53,747 bases of DNA from Pseudomonadota bacterium (GTDB lineage: Bacteria; Cyanobacteriota; Vampirovibrionia; Obscuribacterales; Obscuribacteraceae), in the NCBI GenBank assembly GCA_021324135.1, contig JAJPJO010000386.1, positions 1 through 53,747 of the forward strand, written 5' to 3'. The notes beneath the pieces are model-generated. The model had not been told where the DNA came from. It searched no databases and saw only the letters and a program-made list of their open reading frames with translations. Positions 1 through 7,940 of this stretch are shown here, in pieces (positions within the stretch are counted from its first letter, which is position 1; each line of letters opens with the position of its first letter). Made by a program: the position numbers and the translations under genes.

Positions 1-11
1 ACATGTGGTCA

Positions 12-1976
12 TTAAACGGCGGCCGCGTGCGTGTCGAAGAGCAACTCGCGCTTGAGCTGGCGGACGCTCTTTTGCCTGGCTCGCGCTTCTTTCTGCAACG
101 CTTTATAGATGGCGCCCTGTATATGGAGGGGCACGGGTGTGCCTTCAGGGAAAGAAGCAGGACCCTCTTCTCTGTGCTTCCTCAGGGTGTCCTGGACGTT
201 CGTGCCGATAATCGGCGGTGTGCCGGTCAGGCATTCGAAGAATATGCAACCTAATGCATAGACATCGGAGCGTTCATCGACCTTCTTGCCGAAGCACTGC
301 TCCGGGCTCATATAGAGCGGGCTGCCAAAGCATTCTCCGGTCATCGTCAGCTTCAATAGTGGATCGCTTTCTTCGCCGACGACTCGTGCCAAGCCAAAAT
401 CGACGATCTTTACCCGCTGGCTGCCATCTGATGCTTTCACGAGCATGATATTGCTTGGCTTGAGATCTCTATGGATGACGCCATGCTCGTGCGCAAATGC
501 CACGGCATCACAAACCTGACCCATGATGTCGTTGAATTCTTCCATGCGCAAACAGCCTTTTATGTCGAGCCACTGAGAAAGGCTCATGCCCTCGAGATAA
601 TCCATGATCAGAAAGGCGTGACCGTTTGGAGCGAGGCCGACATCGCTGACGCCGACAATACCCGGATGGTCAAGTCTTCCGGTTGCCCTGCCCTCCCGCA
701 TAAATCGTTTAAGATTGGCGGGATGCAGCAGCGCTTTCTCTTTCAAAAACTTTATGGCGACGTCGCGATCGACGTACAAATGAGTGGCTCTATATACGGT
801 GCTCATGCCTCCCGAGCCGATAAGTTCTTTCACGACATACTTATCGAGAAAAACGGTGCCGATAAGTGAGTCATCAATTACTCTGCTCAATTTAGAGCCG
901 TCGACGGGACATGTCTGTTGCGGCTCATCGAACTCTTGGGCACACTCTAGACAAACCATTTTGTACTTTGTCGTCGAATTTCCACTGGATGAGCCGCTGT
1001 TGTTACCCGATCTGCGGCTAAGCTCGAGCTGTTCTTTTGTCTGCTTCAGGGCGCCGGCGATCTCTTGCTGCTTGTCGAGAGCGTCCTTCAGTTCGGAGGC
1101 AATGCGAGTCCGTTCGTGTTCCATTTGGTCGACCGCTTTCACGCCTGATACCACAAGCGCCACCATGCTCAAGAGTATTAGAAAGATGAATACAAGCCAT
1201 GCCGTTTGCTCATCGATATCAATCTGGGAATGGACGGCGACCGTGCGTGCAATCAACAGAAATGGAACGATGAAGCAAAACATAATCACCCGCCGCAACA
1301 GCGCACCACCCATAGTGCGGGCAGAAAACAAAGCGGCAAATTCCAGGTCAGGACGGACGAGAAAGATGGCCGAGCTCAATGCCAGACAGAGAAGTGCAAA
1401 GCCGGTCGACATAGTAAAACAGCCGCCAAGAGCGCAGATTTGAGGAACGCGTGTGGCGGCGCCGAGTATGATCAGCAATGGAATCGCCATCGCCGATACA
1501 GAGATCATCTGCGAGATCTTGACGCTGTTCTTGAAGGGAAGGCAAAGAAACAATATGGAGATACTCAGCAGAATCATCGAGGCCGCTACTTCCACGGCCA
1601 TGGGAACAGGAAAGGTAATGCCACTTGCCGCCGGATCAGGTTGCATGATGCGGATGGGCTCGAAATCCTCACGGGTTATGGCAACGTAAATGGCAGGCAA
1701 GCTGCTGACAAACACAAATGAGCAAATTGCGGCACTGATTCGGCGGCACCAATCGCTTGCCGGAATGCTCAAAAGAAACGCCACCGATAAAAGAAATAAA
1801 CAGATTGCCGCCGAGGAATGCAGTTGGCCGAGGAAGGGCAGAACCTTGCCGTTCATCGCCGGAAAGAGCGAGATGAGCTGCTCGTTGTTGACCATCCAGC
1901 CGAAAAGGACCAGGAGGCTGGCTAACATCACATAAACTGCCGCGGCGCATATGTAAATTCGAAAAGCGCCAATCAT
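12..1976 (-). CDS. Eight-TM membrane Ser/Thr protein kinase
   Basis: Predicted integral-membrane Hanks-type Ser/Thr kinase, 654 aa and complete. About eight hydrophobic segments fill residues 1-285. A charged coiled-coil follows (around KAVDQMEHERTRIASELKD), then a Ser/Gly/Asn linker and a four-Cys zinc-ribbon-like stretch (CLEC...C). The kinase domain is at about 377-640: glycine loop GSGGMSTVY, VAIKF lysine, HRDLKPSNIM catalytic loop, DFGLARV metal loop and GSPLYMSPEQ activation segment. All key catalytic residues are present, so it should be active. The membrane part has no extracytoplasmic PASTA or TPR sensor, so any sensing is likely within the membrane. Its ATG overlaps the stop of the upstream thioredoxin-like gene by 4 bp (ATGA), so the two are probably translationally coupled. 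The substrate is unknown. Confidence 0.9.
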   Translation of the reverse strand: MIGAFRIYICAAAVYVMLASLLVLFGWMVNNEQLISLFPAMNGKVLPFLGQLHSSAAICLFLLSVAFLLSIPASDWCRRISAAICSFVFVSSLPAIYVAITREDFEPIRIMQPDPAASGITFPVPMAVEVAASMILLSISILFLCLPFKNSVKISQMISVSAMAIPLLIILGAATRVPQICALGGCFTMSTGFALLCLALSSAIFLVRPDLEFAALFSARTMGGALLRRVIMFCFIVPFLLIARTVAVHSQIDIDEQTAWLVFIFLILLSMVALVVSGVKAVDQMEHERTRIASELKDALDKQQEIAGALKQTKEQLELSRRSGNNSGSSSGNSTTKYKMVCLECAQEFDEPQQTCPVDGSKLSRVIDDSLIGTVFLDKYVVKELIGSGGMSTVYRATHLYVDRDVAIKFLKEKALLHPANLKRFMREGRATGRLDHPGIVGVSDVGLAPNGHAFLIMDYLEGMSLSQWLDIKGCLRMEEFNDIMGQVCDAVAFAHEHGVIHRDLKPSNIMLVKASDGSQRVKIVDFGLARVVGEESDPLLKLTMTGECFGSPLYMSPEQCFGKKVDERSDVYALGCIFFECLTGTPPIIGTNVQDTLRKHREEGPASFPEGTPVPLHIQGAIYKALQKEARARQKSVRQLKRELLFDTHAAAV

Positions 1977-2443
1977 TTAGCTTTCATAGCCTTTTCGATG
2001 TATTTTTTGTAAGTCGACTTTTTCTGAGGTCCGGCCAGCTCGCCGACAAGATGCCGATCGGCCGAGAAAATGCCGACGCACGGCACCGAGTCCATGCCTG
2101 CCGGGATAAAGGACGCCACCCCCAATTGCTTTGCCTGCGCCTTAGCCTTGGCAAGGGTGTCTTCAGTAATATCTAGTTCGCGGATGGCCAGCCTGTCGCC
2201 ATAGTCTTTCTTGATTTCTTCTAAAATCGGACGCACTTCCTTGCACCACGTCCGGCAATGCTGGGCGTGCAGCAGAACGACCAGGACTTTGCCGTTCTCC
2301 AAATTATTTTCAGTATCCTTTGCCGCCGCCTTGCTCGCATCCCCCGGTTGGGCCAGCGTTTCCTTGGCGTGGAGAGCAAGACAGAGGAGGAGAATTGCCG
2401 CCATTGCTATCGGGACAAACTGAAACTCCCTAATGCGCACCAT
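1973..2443 (-). CDS. Exported thioredoxin-like protein with CxxxC motif
   Basis: 156 aa, with an N-terminal hydrophobic segment (about residues 10-25) acting as signal peptide or anchor, then a thioredoxin-fold domain. The strand VLVVLLHA is followed by HCRTWCKEVRPILEEI. PILEEI aligns with the PILDEI of thioredoxins, which puts C67 at the second active-site Cys. C63 lies four rather than three residues before it, giving CxxxC instead of CxxC. A cis-Pro-like region (MDSVPCVGIF) follows. Likely an extracytoplasmic thiol protein, but the altered spacing makes normal disulfide reductase activity uncertain. It lies directly upstream of, and overlaps by 4 bp, the membrane kinase gene. Three 21-bp repeats occupy its upstream region. 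Confidence 0.75.
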   Translation of the reverse strand: MVRIREFQFVPIAMAAILLLCLALHAKETLAQPGDASKAAAKDTENNLENGKVLVVLLHAQHCRTWCKEVRPILEEIKKDYGDRLAIRELDITEDTLAKAKAQAKQLGVASFIPAGMDSVPCVGIFSADRHLVGELAGPQKKSTYKKYIEKAMKAK

Positions 2444-2464
2444 CAGAACACCACCGTTAAATCA

Positions 2465-2527
2465 AGAATATGGACCACCGAGGGGAGAATATGGACCACC
2501 GAGGCGAGAATATTGACCACTGAGGCT
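2465..2527. repeat. Three tandem 21-bp repeats upstream of thioredoxin-like gene
   Basis: Three consecutive 21-bp units start at 2465, 2486 and 2507, each beginning agaatatggaccaccgagg or a close variant. The third unit differs at two positions of that core. They are followed by two 11-bp copies of ctctatttcg plus one base (2526-2536, 2537-2547). The array lies 22-84 bp upstream of the start of the minus-strand thioredoxin-like gene. It could be a regulator-binding array in the promoter region or a neutral tandem duplication. Confidence 0.75.
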
Positions 2528-2649
2528 CTATTTCGACTCTATTTCGCGAACAGGATCGATTTCTGATCCCCTAAAACCTCTATACCTAGTGGATGTAAGT
2601 TTTAAGTATGCAAAAAGTTAAAAATGCGATCAGCGCCGAAGAACAAAAC

Positions 2650-3669
2650 CTACTCTTCCAGGTAGGTTCGCAATTTCCAGAAATCGGGGAAGCATTTTTT
2701 ACTGAGGGTCGAGCGCAAATAACCGACCCCCTGGCTTCCGCCTGTGCCGCGTTTGAATCCGATGATGCGCTCCACGACGACGACATGATGATTCCGCCAC
2801 AACAAGATCAACTCGTCGAGATCCATGAGCGATTCTGCCAGGTCGTGGAATTCGGCATACTTGTCCGTCTCATCGTACAACTTCTTCAATTCGCGGATGC
2901 GGGCAATGGTGTTCGGATCTTCATCACCTGCACTATCAGTGGTGTCAACTTTCGAGGTTGAGCCGCCGAAAGGGCAACCACCGGAACTGGTATCAGATGT
3001 CGCACCGCTTTTAGTATCAGGCTGTGCCGCTGCCTTCGCACTACTGGCGGTATCACCATGCACCGGGCGGCTCGTTTCCGATTCGCCACCGGATTTGGTG
3101 TGCTCGTCTCTTGGCAGTTTGAATCCATTTGCCTCGAGCATCTGATAGAACAGCTCGCCGAGGGAGGGTTCCTCGAAACGCCTGACTAGAACCTTATAGG
3201 CCGGCTCGTCTTCCTGGAAGTGATCCAGCATGCGCAAATCGCGCAGGCCCGCCATGAATTCGATCTCGCGAAACTGACTGGATTGGAAGCCGCTGGCGGG
3301 ATTGAGCAAGTTTCTGAAACCGAGGAAATCCTTGGTGGTCATCGTCTCCAAAATATGTATCTGATTGACCAATGTTTTCATAATCTGCACAACCCGCTTC
3401 ATATAAAAGTTGGCGCGCCGCGGCTTGTTTTGCTTCATTAAGCTTGCCACCTCGTCGAGCTCATGAATGATCAGCTTGAACCAGAGTTCGTACGTCTGAT
3501 GGATGATGATGAACAGCGGTTCGTCGTGATGCTCTGATCGGCACACCTGAAGGTTTTTCAGATCGTGTACTTTCAAATAACTGTTGTAAGTCAGTGGTGA
3601 GCGATGAGTGCCACCATATTCGGAGCCGCTTTTCCCCCGCCGCATATCTTCCGACGTTTTACTGGACAT
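2650..3669 (-). CDS. kynA: Tryptophan 2,3-dioxygenase family protein
   Basis: Haem-dependent dioxygenase opening the indole ring of L-Trp to N-formylkynurenine. Start chosen at the ATG at 3669 (MSSKTSED), preceded by GAGGA and 4 bp beyond the stop of the upstream gene; this gives 339 aa. Family motifs are clear: FIIIHQTYELWFK (distal His about residue 57), SGFQSSQFREIE (substrate-binding Arg) and LWRNHHVVVVERIIG containing the proximal haem His, then GTGGSQGVGYL. An unusual Ser/Thr/Gly/Asp-rich insert of about 60 residues, including GGCPFGG, sits in the second half between helices. No other kynurenine-pathway gene is in the window, so the route it serves is unknown. Confidence 0.88.
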   Translation of the reverse strand: MSSKTSEDMRRGKSGSEYGGTHRSPLTYNSYLKVHDLKNLQVCRSEHHDEPLFIIIHQTYELWFKLIIHELDEVASLMKQNKPRRANFYMKRVVQIMKTLVNQIHILETMTTKDFLGFRNLLNPASGFQSSQFREIEFMAGLRDLRMLDHFQEDEPAYKVLVRRFEEPSLGELFYQMLEANGFKLPRDEHTKSGGESETSRPVHGDTASSAKAAAQPDTKSGATSDTSSGGCPFGGSTSKVDTTDSAGDEDPNTIARIRELKKLYDETDKYAEFHDLAESLMDLDELILLWRNHHVVVVERIIGFKRGTGGSQGVGYLRSTLSKKCFPDFWKLRTYLEE

Positions 3670-3673
3670 CAAT

Positions 3674-4819
3674 TCAATCCTCGTTGCTATCCTGGCTCTG
3701 CGGTGCATTCTGCACCTGGGCATTTCCGGCTGCTTTGCCTGCCTTCGATCGTTTGTCGCTCTTGGCAGATTTCGCCTTTTTCTTTTTTTCTTTTTTCGGC
3801 TGGAAGGCTTGCGGAATCATACCACCATAGAAGGGCAGAACGGCATTGGCATCTTCCCTGCTGCCCGCACACAACTCGACGAATTCTTTTGGATTGGCGC
3901 GATTGTAGTGGTAGGCAAAAGGTGATTCCAACAAAGCTTTCTCCGCTTTCTTCACCAGAGCTTTGTAACTGATCTGGTGAGTTTCCATGACGATCTCGTC
4001 GCCGCTCACGCGAAAGACCTTGAAGGCGCAAGGGTAGATGACCAGCCCGGGACAAGATACATAATATATGTTTCCTTCCTTTTCGACTTTGCTGACCGGC
4101 ACGTGGCCGCTCAGCGCCATGCGTACATAAGCCGAGCTTGCCAGGATCTCGCGGCAATCACCGCCGTTTGAAACCGAGTAATCATCAAATGATGAGCTGC
4201 CGTCGAACGGCTTGGGAGCCAGAAACGGATGATGGCTGAATATGATTGTGAACTTGGTCTTGTTGTTGTCGAGCTCGCTCTTCAGCCAGCTAAGCTGGGC
4301 ATCGCTAATCATGCCGGTTTTGCTGTTGGGTTTGGATGTGTCCAATCCGATCAGATGAACGTTGTGAGCCGGACTGCGAGACCAGTATGGCGTGCCGGAC
4401 TCCAGACCTTTGCCTTTCCAATCCGGTCCGAACATGCGCATCTTATCGACAGGCGGCGTCCCCGCTATGTCTGACTCGCCAAGAACGAAGTCCCAACTGC
4501 AGTTCAGGTTTTGCAAGACATCGAGAAAGAGATTCCAGTTCTCTTCGTTTTTCCCTGGCGTTTCAATCATATCGCCGCCGAAGACGACAAAATCCAGGCT
4601 GAGCGAGTTGATCGCCTTTACGGCATCTTGAAGAAACAACTGACTTTCATTGAAGAGCACATAAGTATCGGCTTGCTCGTGCGTCAGGTGAATGTCGCTG
4701 ATGAATGCAAATGAGAAGGGCTTTATCGGCGTGATCGATGCTCTCGACTCTTTTGCTATCGGCAAGACCAGCGATCCGACGAGCGAAAGAATGAAGTTTC
4801 TGCGGCTGACTCTGAACAC
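3674..4819 (-). CDS. Tat-exported metallophosphoesterase (calcineurin-like)
   Basis: 381 aa. The N-terminus MFRVSRRNFILSLVGSLVLP carries a twin-arginine motif followed by a hydrophobic core, consistent with Tat export of a folded metalloprotein. Calcineurin-like dimetal motifs follow in order: SDIHLT (DxH), FGGDMIE (GD), then a GESD stretch in place of the usual GNHD, FSHHPF and SGHVPV (GHxP). The C-terminal tail is Lys- and Ala-rich and probably disordered. The GESD variation replaces Asn and His of the consensus and may change activity. It probably cleaves a phosphoester outside the cytoplasm; the substrate cannot be told. It forms a tight pair with the dioxygenase gene, 4 bp apart. Confidence 0.82.
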   Translation of the reverse strand: MFRVSRRNFILSLVGSLVLPIAKESRASITPIKPFSFAFISDIHLTHEQADTYVLFNESQLFLQDAVKAINSLSLDFVVFGGDMIETPGKNEENWNLFLDVLQNLNCSWDFVLGESDIAGTPPVDKMRMFGPDWKGKGLESGTPYWSRSPAHNVHLIGLDTSKPNSKTGMISDAQLSWLKSELDNNKTKFTIIFSHHPFLAPKPFDGSSSFDDYSVSNGGDCREILASSAYVRMALSGHVPVSKVEKEGNIYYVSCPGLVIYPCAFKVFRVSGDEIVMETHQISYKALVKKAEKALLESPFAYHYNRANPKEFVELCAGSREDANAVLPFYGGMIPQAFQPKKEKKKKAKSAKSDKRSKAGKAAGNAQVQNAPQSQDSNED

Positions 4820-5037
4820 CTGAGGCTCCGGCTAAATATTGATGCAGAATAAGTTTACATTGATTGCTTCGCCCAATGCTAAGTTATCCGTATCTGATTA
4901 CAAACCGGGAGAGGCTGAATACGACTTACGGGGTTTTCCCTGAGTCGCGATTGCATGCGGGAAGGTAGAATACGATCAGCCTGCTGAAACTGCACAGCTT
5001 AATTCGGCTCGGTTTCAGCTTAGACGTTGCGGAGGTA

Positions 5038-5556
5038 ATGATTTTGTTTAAGTACGCATTGACCACTATGGCGGTGGTGTCACTTGTTTCTGTATCCAGC
5101 ACGGGCGTTCAAGCCAAGAGCCCTCTGGGAATAAAATCGACTTGCGGCGTCAAGACGAAGGACGCCACCAAGAACAAGATGGAAGCTGATTTTCACTTCA
5201 ATCGTGGCGAAGATTATCGGGAGCGAAAGCAATATACAGAAGCCATATCGGAGTATGAGAAAGCGATCAAAGCTTGCCCCAGCTGCCCAACCTATTACAA
5301 GAATCTGGGCGGCACCTACGCATTGCTTGGCAAATATCAGGAAGCGGAAGCGATTTTGAAGAAGGGCACGAAGATTGCTCCTAACGATTGGCTCATGTGG
5401 AACAACCTCGCCTACGTTCTCAAACAAGAGAAGAAAAAGCAGGAATGCGAAGCGGCGCTCAAGCAGACGCTTTCGCTTAATCCACCTACCGATAAGATCG
5501 ACGAGATCAAGGCCGAATTCAAAAACCTGGATGGTTTGAAAACGTCAAGCAAATAG
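5038..5556 (+). CDS. Exported TPR protein
   Basis: 172 aa, with a signal peptide (MILFKYALTTMAVVSLVSVS, cleavage near VQA). Three TPR units then follow at about residues 50-150, with typical signatures such as YTEAISEYEKAIKACPSC, YKNLGGTYALLGKYQEAEAIL and WNNLAYVLKQEKKKQECEAAL. GGAGGTA lies immediately before the ATG, so the start is well supported though the spacing is short. Probably a periplasmic protein-interaction scaffold. It converges on folE with an 8-bp gap, where a small cggca/tgccg hairpin may help termination. Confidence 0.8.
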   Translation: MILFKYALTTMAVVSLVSVSSTGVQAKSPLGIKSTCGVKTKDATKNKMEADFHFNRGEDYRERKQYTEAISEYEKAIKACPSCPTYYKNLGGTYALLGKYQEAEAILKKGTKIAPNDWLMWNNLAYVLKQEKKKQECEAALKQTLSLNPPTDKIDEIKAEFKNLDGLKTSSK

Positions 5557-5564
5557 ACGGCAGG

Positions 5565-6227
5565 CTATTGCCGGTCAATCAACCCGAGCAGCTCTTGCCG
5601 CAGAGCGCTACTCTCCTTGAGCACGCCGCGCGCAGCCATGGTCGTCGTAATGCTGCCCGGTTTTTTGACACCCCGCATCGACATGCAGAGATGCTCGGCT
5701 TCGAGCATGACCAGAACGCCTTTGGGTGAGAGGGCTCGCATGAGCGCATCGGCAATTTGAGCGGTCATGCGCTCTTGAACTTGCAGGCGCCGGGCGGCTG
5801 AATCGACGGCTCGAGCGAGTTTGGACAAACCGGTAATGCGGCCGCTGTTTGGAATGTAAGCTATATGCGCTTTGCCGATAAAGGGCACGAGGTGGTGCTC
5901 ACAAATAGTGGCGAATTGCATGTCCTTGACGATTACCGGGTCGTCGTCGCCTTCTTTGAAATGACAGGTAATCTCATCAGCCGGGTCGCAATTCGTGCTG
6001 GAAAGGAGCTCGGAGTACATGCGGGCAACGCGGTCCGGCGTTTCTTCCAGCCCCTCGCGATCAAGATTTTCGCCAACCGCCTCTAAAATCAGCCGAACTC
6101 CCCGGGCAAGCTTCTCGTGATCAATCGCACCTGCCTCGTGCAGCTTGCCTGCATTGCCTGTAGTACAGGGCTTGAGTGCGCTCTCGCGATAGAAATTGGC
6201 GGTTGGCTCTTTGCTTACAGTGTTCAT
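5565..6227 (-). CDS. folE: GTP cyclohydrolase I
   Basis: Converts GTP to 7,8-dihydroneopterin triphosphate, the first step of tetrahydrofolate (and pterin) synthesis, in the cytoplasm. The start at 6227 (MNTVSKEPT) gives 220 aa, the usual family size; an upstream in-frame start at 6320 would add 31 atypical residues. Zn and active-site motifs are intact: ICEHHLVPF (Cys and His ligands), [20 protein letters not shown], and [17 protein letters not shown] with the second Zn Cys. Monocistronic here, converging on the TPR gene and divergent from fabZ. Confidence 0.95.
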   Translation of the reverse strand: MNTVSKEPTANFYRESALKPCTTGNAGKLHEAGAIDHEKLARGVRLILEAVGENLDREGLEETPDRVARMYSELLSSTNCDPADEITCHFKEGDDDPVIVKDMQFATICEHHLVPFIGKAHIAYIPNSGRITGLSKLARAVDSAARRLQVQERMTAQIADALMRALSPKGVLVMLEAEHLCMSMRGVKKPGSITTTMAARGVLKESSALRQELLGLIDRQ

Positions 6228-6519
6228 AAGGATTTCCGGAAAAAGGGTTACCTTCCGAGCCTGAAAAAACGGCTCTCTTGGCAAGATTAACTCTAGCCAG
6301 CTTGACGTCCCCTCGATCATAACTATTAAGCAATTTCACGGTAAATAAAGCTTGTTTAGGAGATTTTAAAAACGTTGTTGAGGTGGGGCGGCGAAGATTG
6401 ACGGGACGAACACGGGCTCAACTGCACTGGATGTGCATAATCTCGGCTCCCCTGCGCGTTGTGAGCGGCTATACTTAACGCTTTGAGCACCGCCAAAGCG
6501 CCTTGATGAAGGAGAAATT

Positions 6520-6996
6520 ATGACCACCGCTACGATTCCAAACGGGCTGGATATTTGCGACATTAAGGAGTTATTGCCGCACCGCTATCCCTTTTTACTG
6601 GTAGACCGCATCACCTATATCGAGCCTGGAGTGAGAGCTGTCGGCTACAAAAATATGACTGCCAATGAGCAATTCTTCGAAGGACACTTTCCGTTCAAGC
6701 CGATTATGCCTGGCGTCCTCATGGTTGAGGCTCTGGCGCAGCTCGCTTGTGTAGCTATCCTTGTTAAGGATGAATACAAAGACACGCTTGGCGTTTTCAC
6801 TGGTATCGATGGCTTCAAGTTCAGAAGCATGGTCGAACCCGGCGACCGCCTCGACCTGGAAGTCGAGCTTCTGAAGATGAAAGGACCGGTAGGCAAGCTG
6901 AAAGGAACAGCCAAGGTTGGCGATAAAATCGCTGCCGAGGGTGAAATATCCTTCTCGATTATCCCCAAAGACAAAATTAAAACAATCAAGAAGTAG
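6520..6996 (+). CDS. fabZ: 3-hydroxyacyl-ACP dehydratase FabZ
   Basis: Dehydrates (3R)-hydroxyacyl-ACP in type II fatty-acid synthesis. 158 aa hot-dog-fold protein. LLPHRYPFLLVDRI is the family N-terminal motif. The catalytic pair is His56 in GHFPFKPIMPGVL and Glu70 in MVEALAQ. AAGGAG sits about 6 nt before the ATG. It is followed 31 bp later by lpxA, the usual coupling of acyl-chain and lipid A synthesis. In cyanobacteria and relatives lpxC often precedes fabZ, but it is not upstream here. Confidence 0.95.
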   Translation: MTTATIPNGLDICDIKELLPHRYPFLLVDRITYIEPGVRAVGYKNMTANEQFFEGHFPFKPIMPGVLMVEALAQLACVAILVKDEYKDTLGVFTGIDGFKFRSMVEPGDRLDLEVELLKMKGPVGKLKGTAKVGDKIAAEGEISFSIIPKDKIKTIKK

Positions 6997-7027
6997 ACGC
7001 GACCCTTTTCTCCACAGGAAGTAGACA

Positions 7028-7873
7028 ATGACGATTCATCCGACTGCCATCATCAGTGATGGCGCCCAAATTCATGAAACGGCTTCGATCGGCCCGGGTG
7101 CTATCATCGGTCCCAATGTCAAAATCGGCAAGGGCACCAAGATCGGCCCTTATGTCATCATCGACGGTATCACTGAAATTGGTGAGGACTGCAACATTTT
7201 TGTCGGCACCACCATCGGTCTGGAGCCTCAAGATCTAAGCTACAACGGCGAACCTACCGGCGTGAAGATGGGCAACCGTTGCACAGTGCGGGAATATGTC
7301 ACCATCCATAGAGCCACTAAAGAGGGATTCACCACTGTTGGTGACGACTGCTTTTTGATGGCTTACGTCCACCTGGCGCACAATTGCCAGATCGGCAAAG
7401 GTGTGATCATGGCGAATGCCTCGAGTCTGGCAGGATACGTCACCATTGATGATTATACGGTCACCTCCGGCTTCATCATCATGCACCAGCACCTGCGCAT
7501 CGGTCGTTTTTGCATGCTGAGCGGCATGACCGGATCGCGTTTGGACCTGCCGCCCTTCACAATGCTCGATGGGCGTCCGGCAATGGTGCGCGGATTGAAC
7601 GCGCTCGGCTTGAAAAGAGGCAAGATACCACCGGAGGTGCGCAGCGCCATCAAAGAGGCGTACCGCATTATATATAGATCGGGGTTGAACATAACCAATG
7701 CCCTGGCCCGAGTCGAAGAGGAAATTGAGCCCTATCCTGAAATCAAAGAGATAATCAACTTCTTCCGGACGAGCAAACGCGGGGTGGCGGCAGGCTTCCT
7801 TGACGACTCCGAGTATGCCGAAGAGGCCGGCACCCTGAGCGGGCCGAGGAGAGACTACGGAGTGATGAGTTAG
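7028..7873 (+). CDS. lpxA: UDP-N-acetylglucosamine acyltransferase LpxA
   Basis: First enzyme of lipid A synthesis, transferring a 3-hydroxyacyl chain from ACP to UDP-GlcNAc. 281 aa. The N-terminal two thirds is a left-handed beta-helix of hexapeptide repeats beginning IHPTAIISDGAQIHETASIG. His115 and His118 in VHLAHNCQIG correspond to the conserved HIAH pair with the catalytic base. The C-terminal helical domain (NALGLKRGKIPPEVRSAIKEAYR) is typical. AGGAAG is 8 nt before the ATG. Its presence implies an LPS-bearing outer membrane. Confidence 0.95.
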   Translation: MTIHPTAIISDGAQIHETASIGPGAIIGPNVKIGKGTKIGPYVIIDGITEIGEDCNIFVGTTIGLEPQDLSYNGEPTGVKMGNRCTVREYVTIHRATKEGFTTVGDDCFLMAYVHLAHNCQIGKGVIMANASSLAGYVTIDDYTVTSGFIIMHQHLRIGRFCMLSGMTGSRLDLPPFTMLDGRPAMVRGLNALGLKRGKIPPEVRSAIKEAYRIIYRSGLNITNALARVEEEIEPYPEIKEIINFFRTSKRGVAAGFLDDSEYAEEAGTLSGPRRDYGVMS

Positions 7874-7940
7874 AGCAGCTCAAAATCTGATTTACTGCGA
7901 AGATGGTAAAGTAAGAGACATCGTCTTACTGGTACCAAGC

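Noticed and set aside
784..1443. Plus-strand open frame of 219 aa
   Set aside because: Antisense to the kinase gene, whose motifs are unambiguous.
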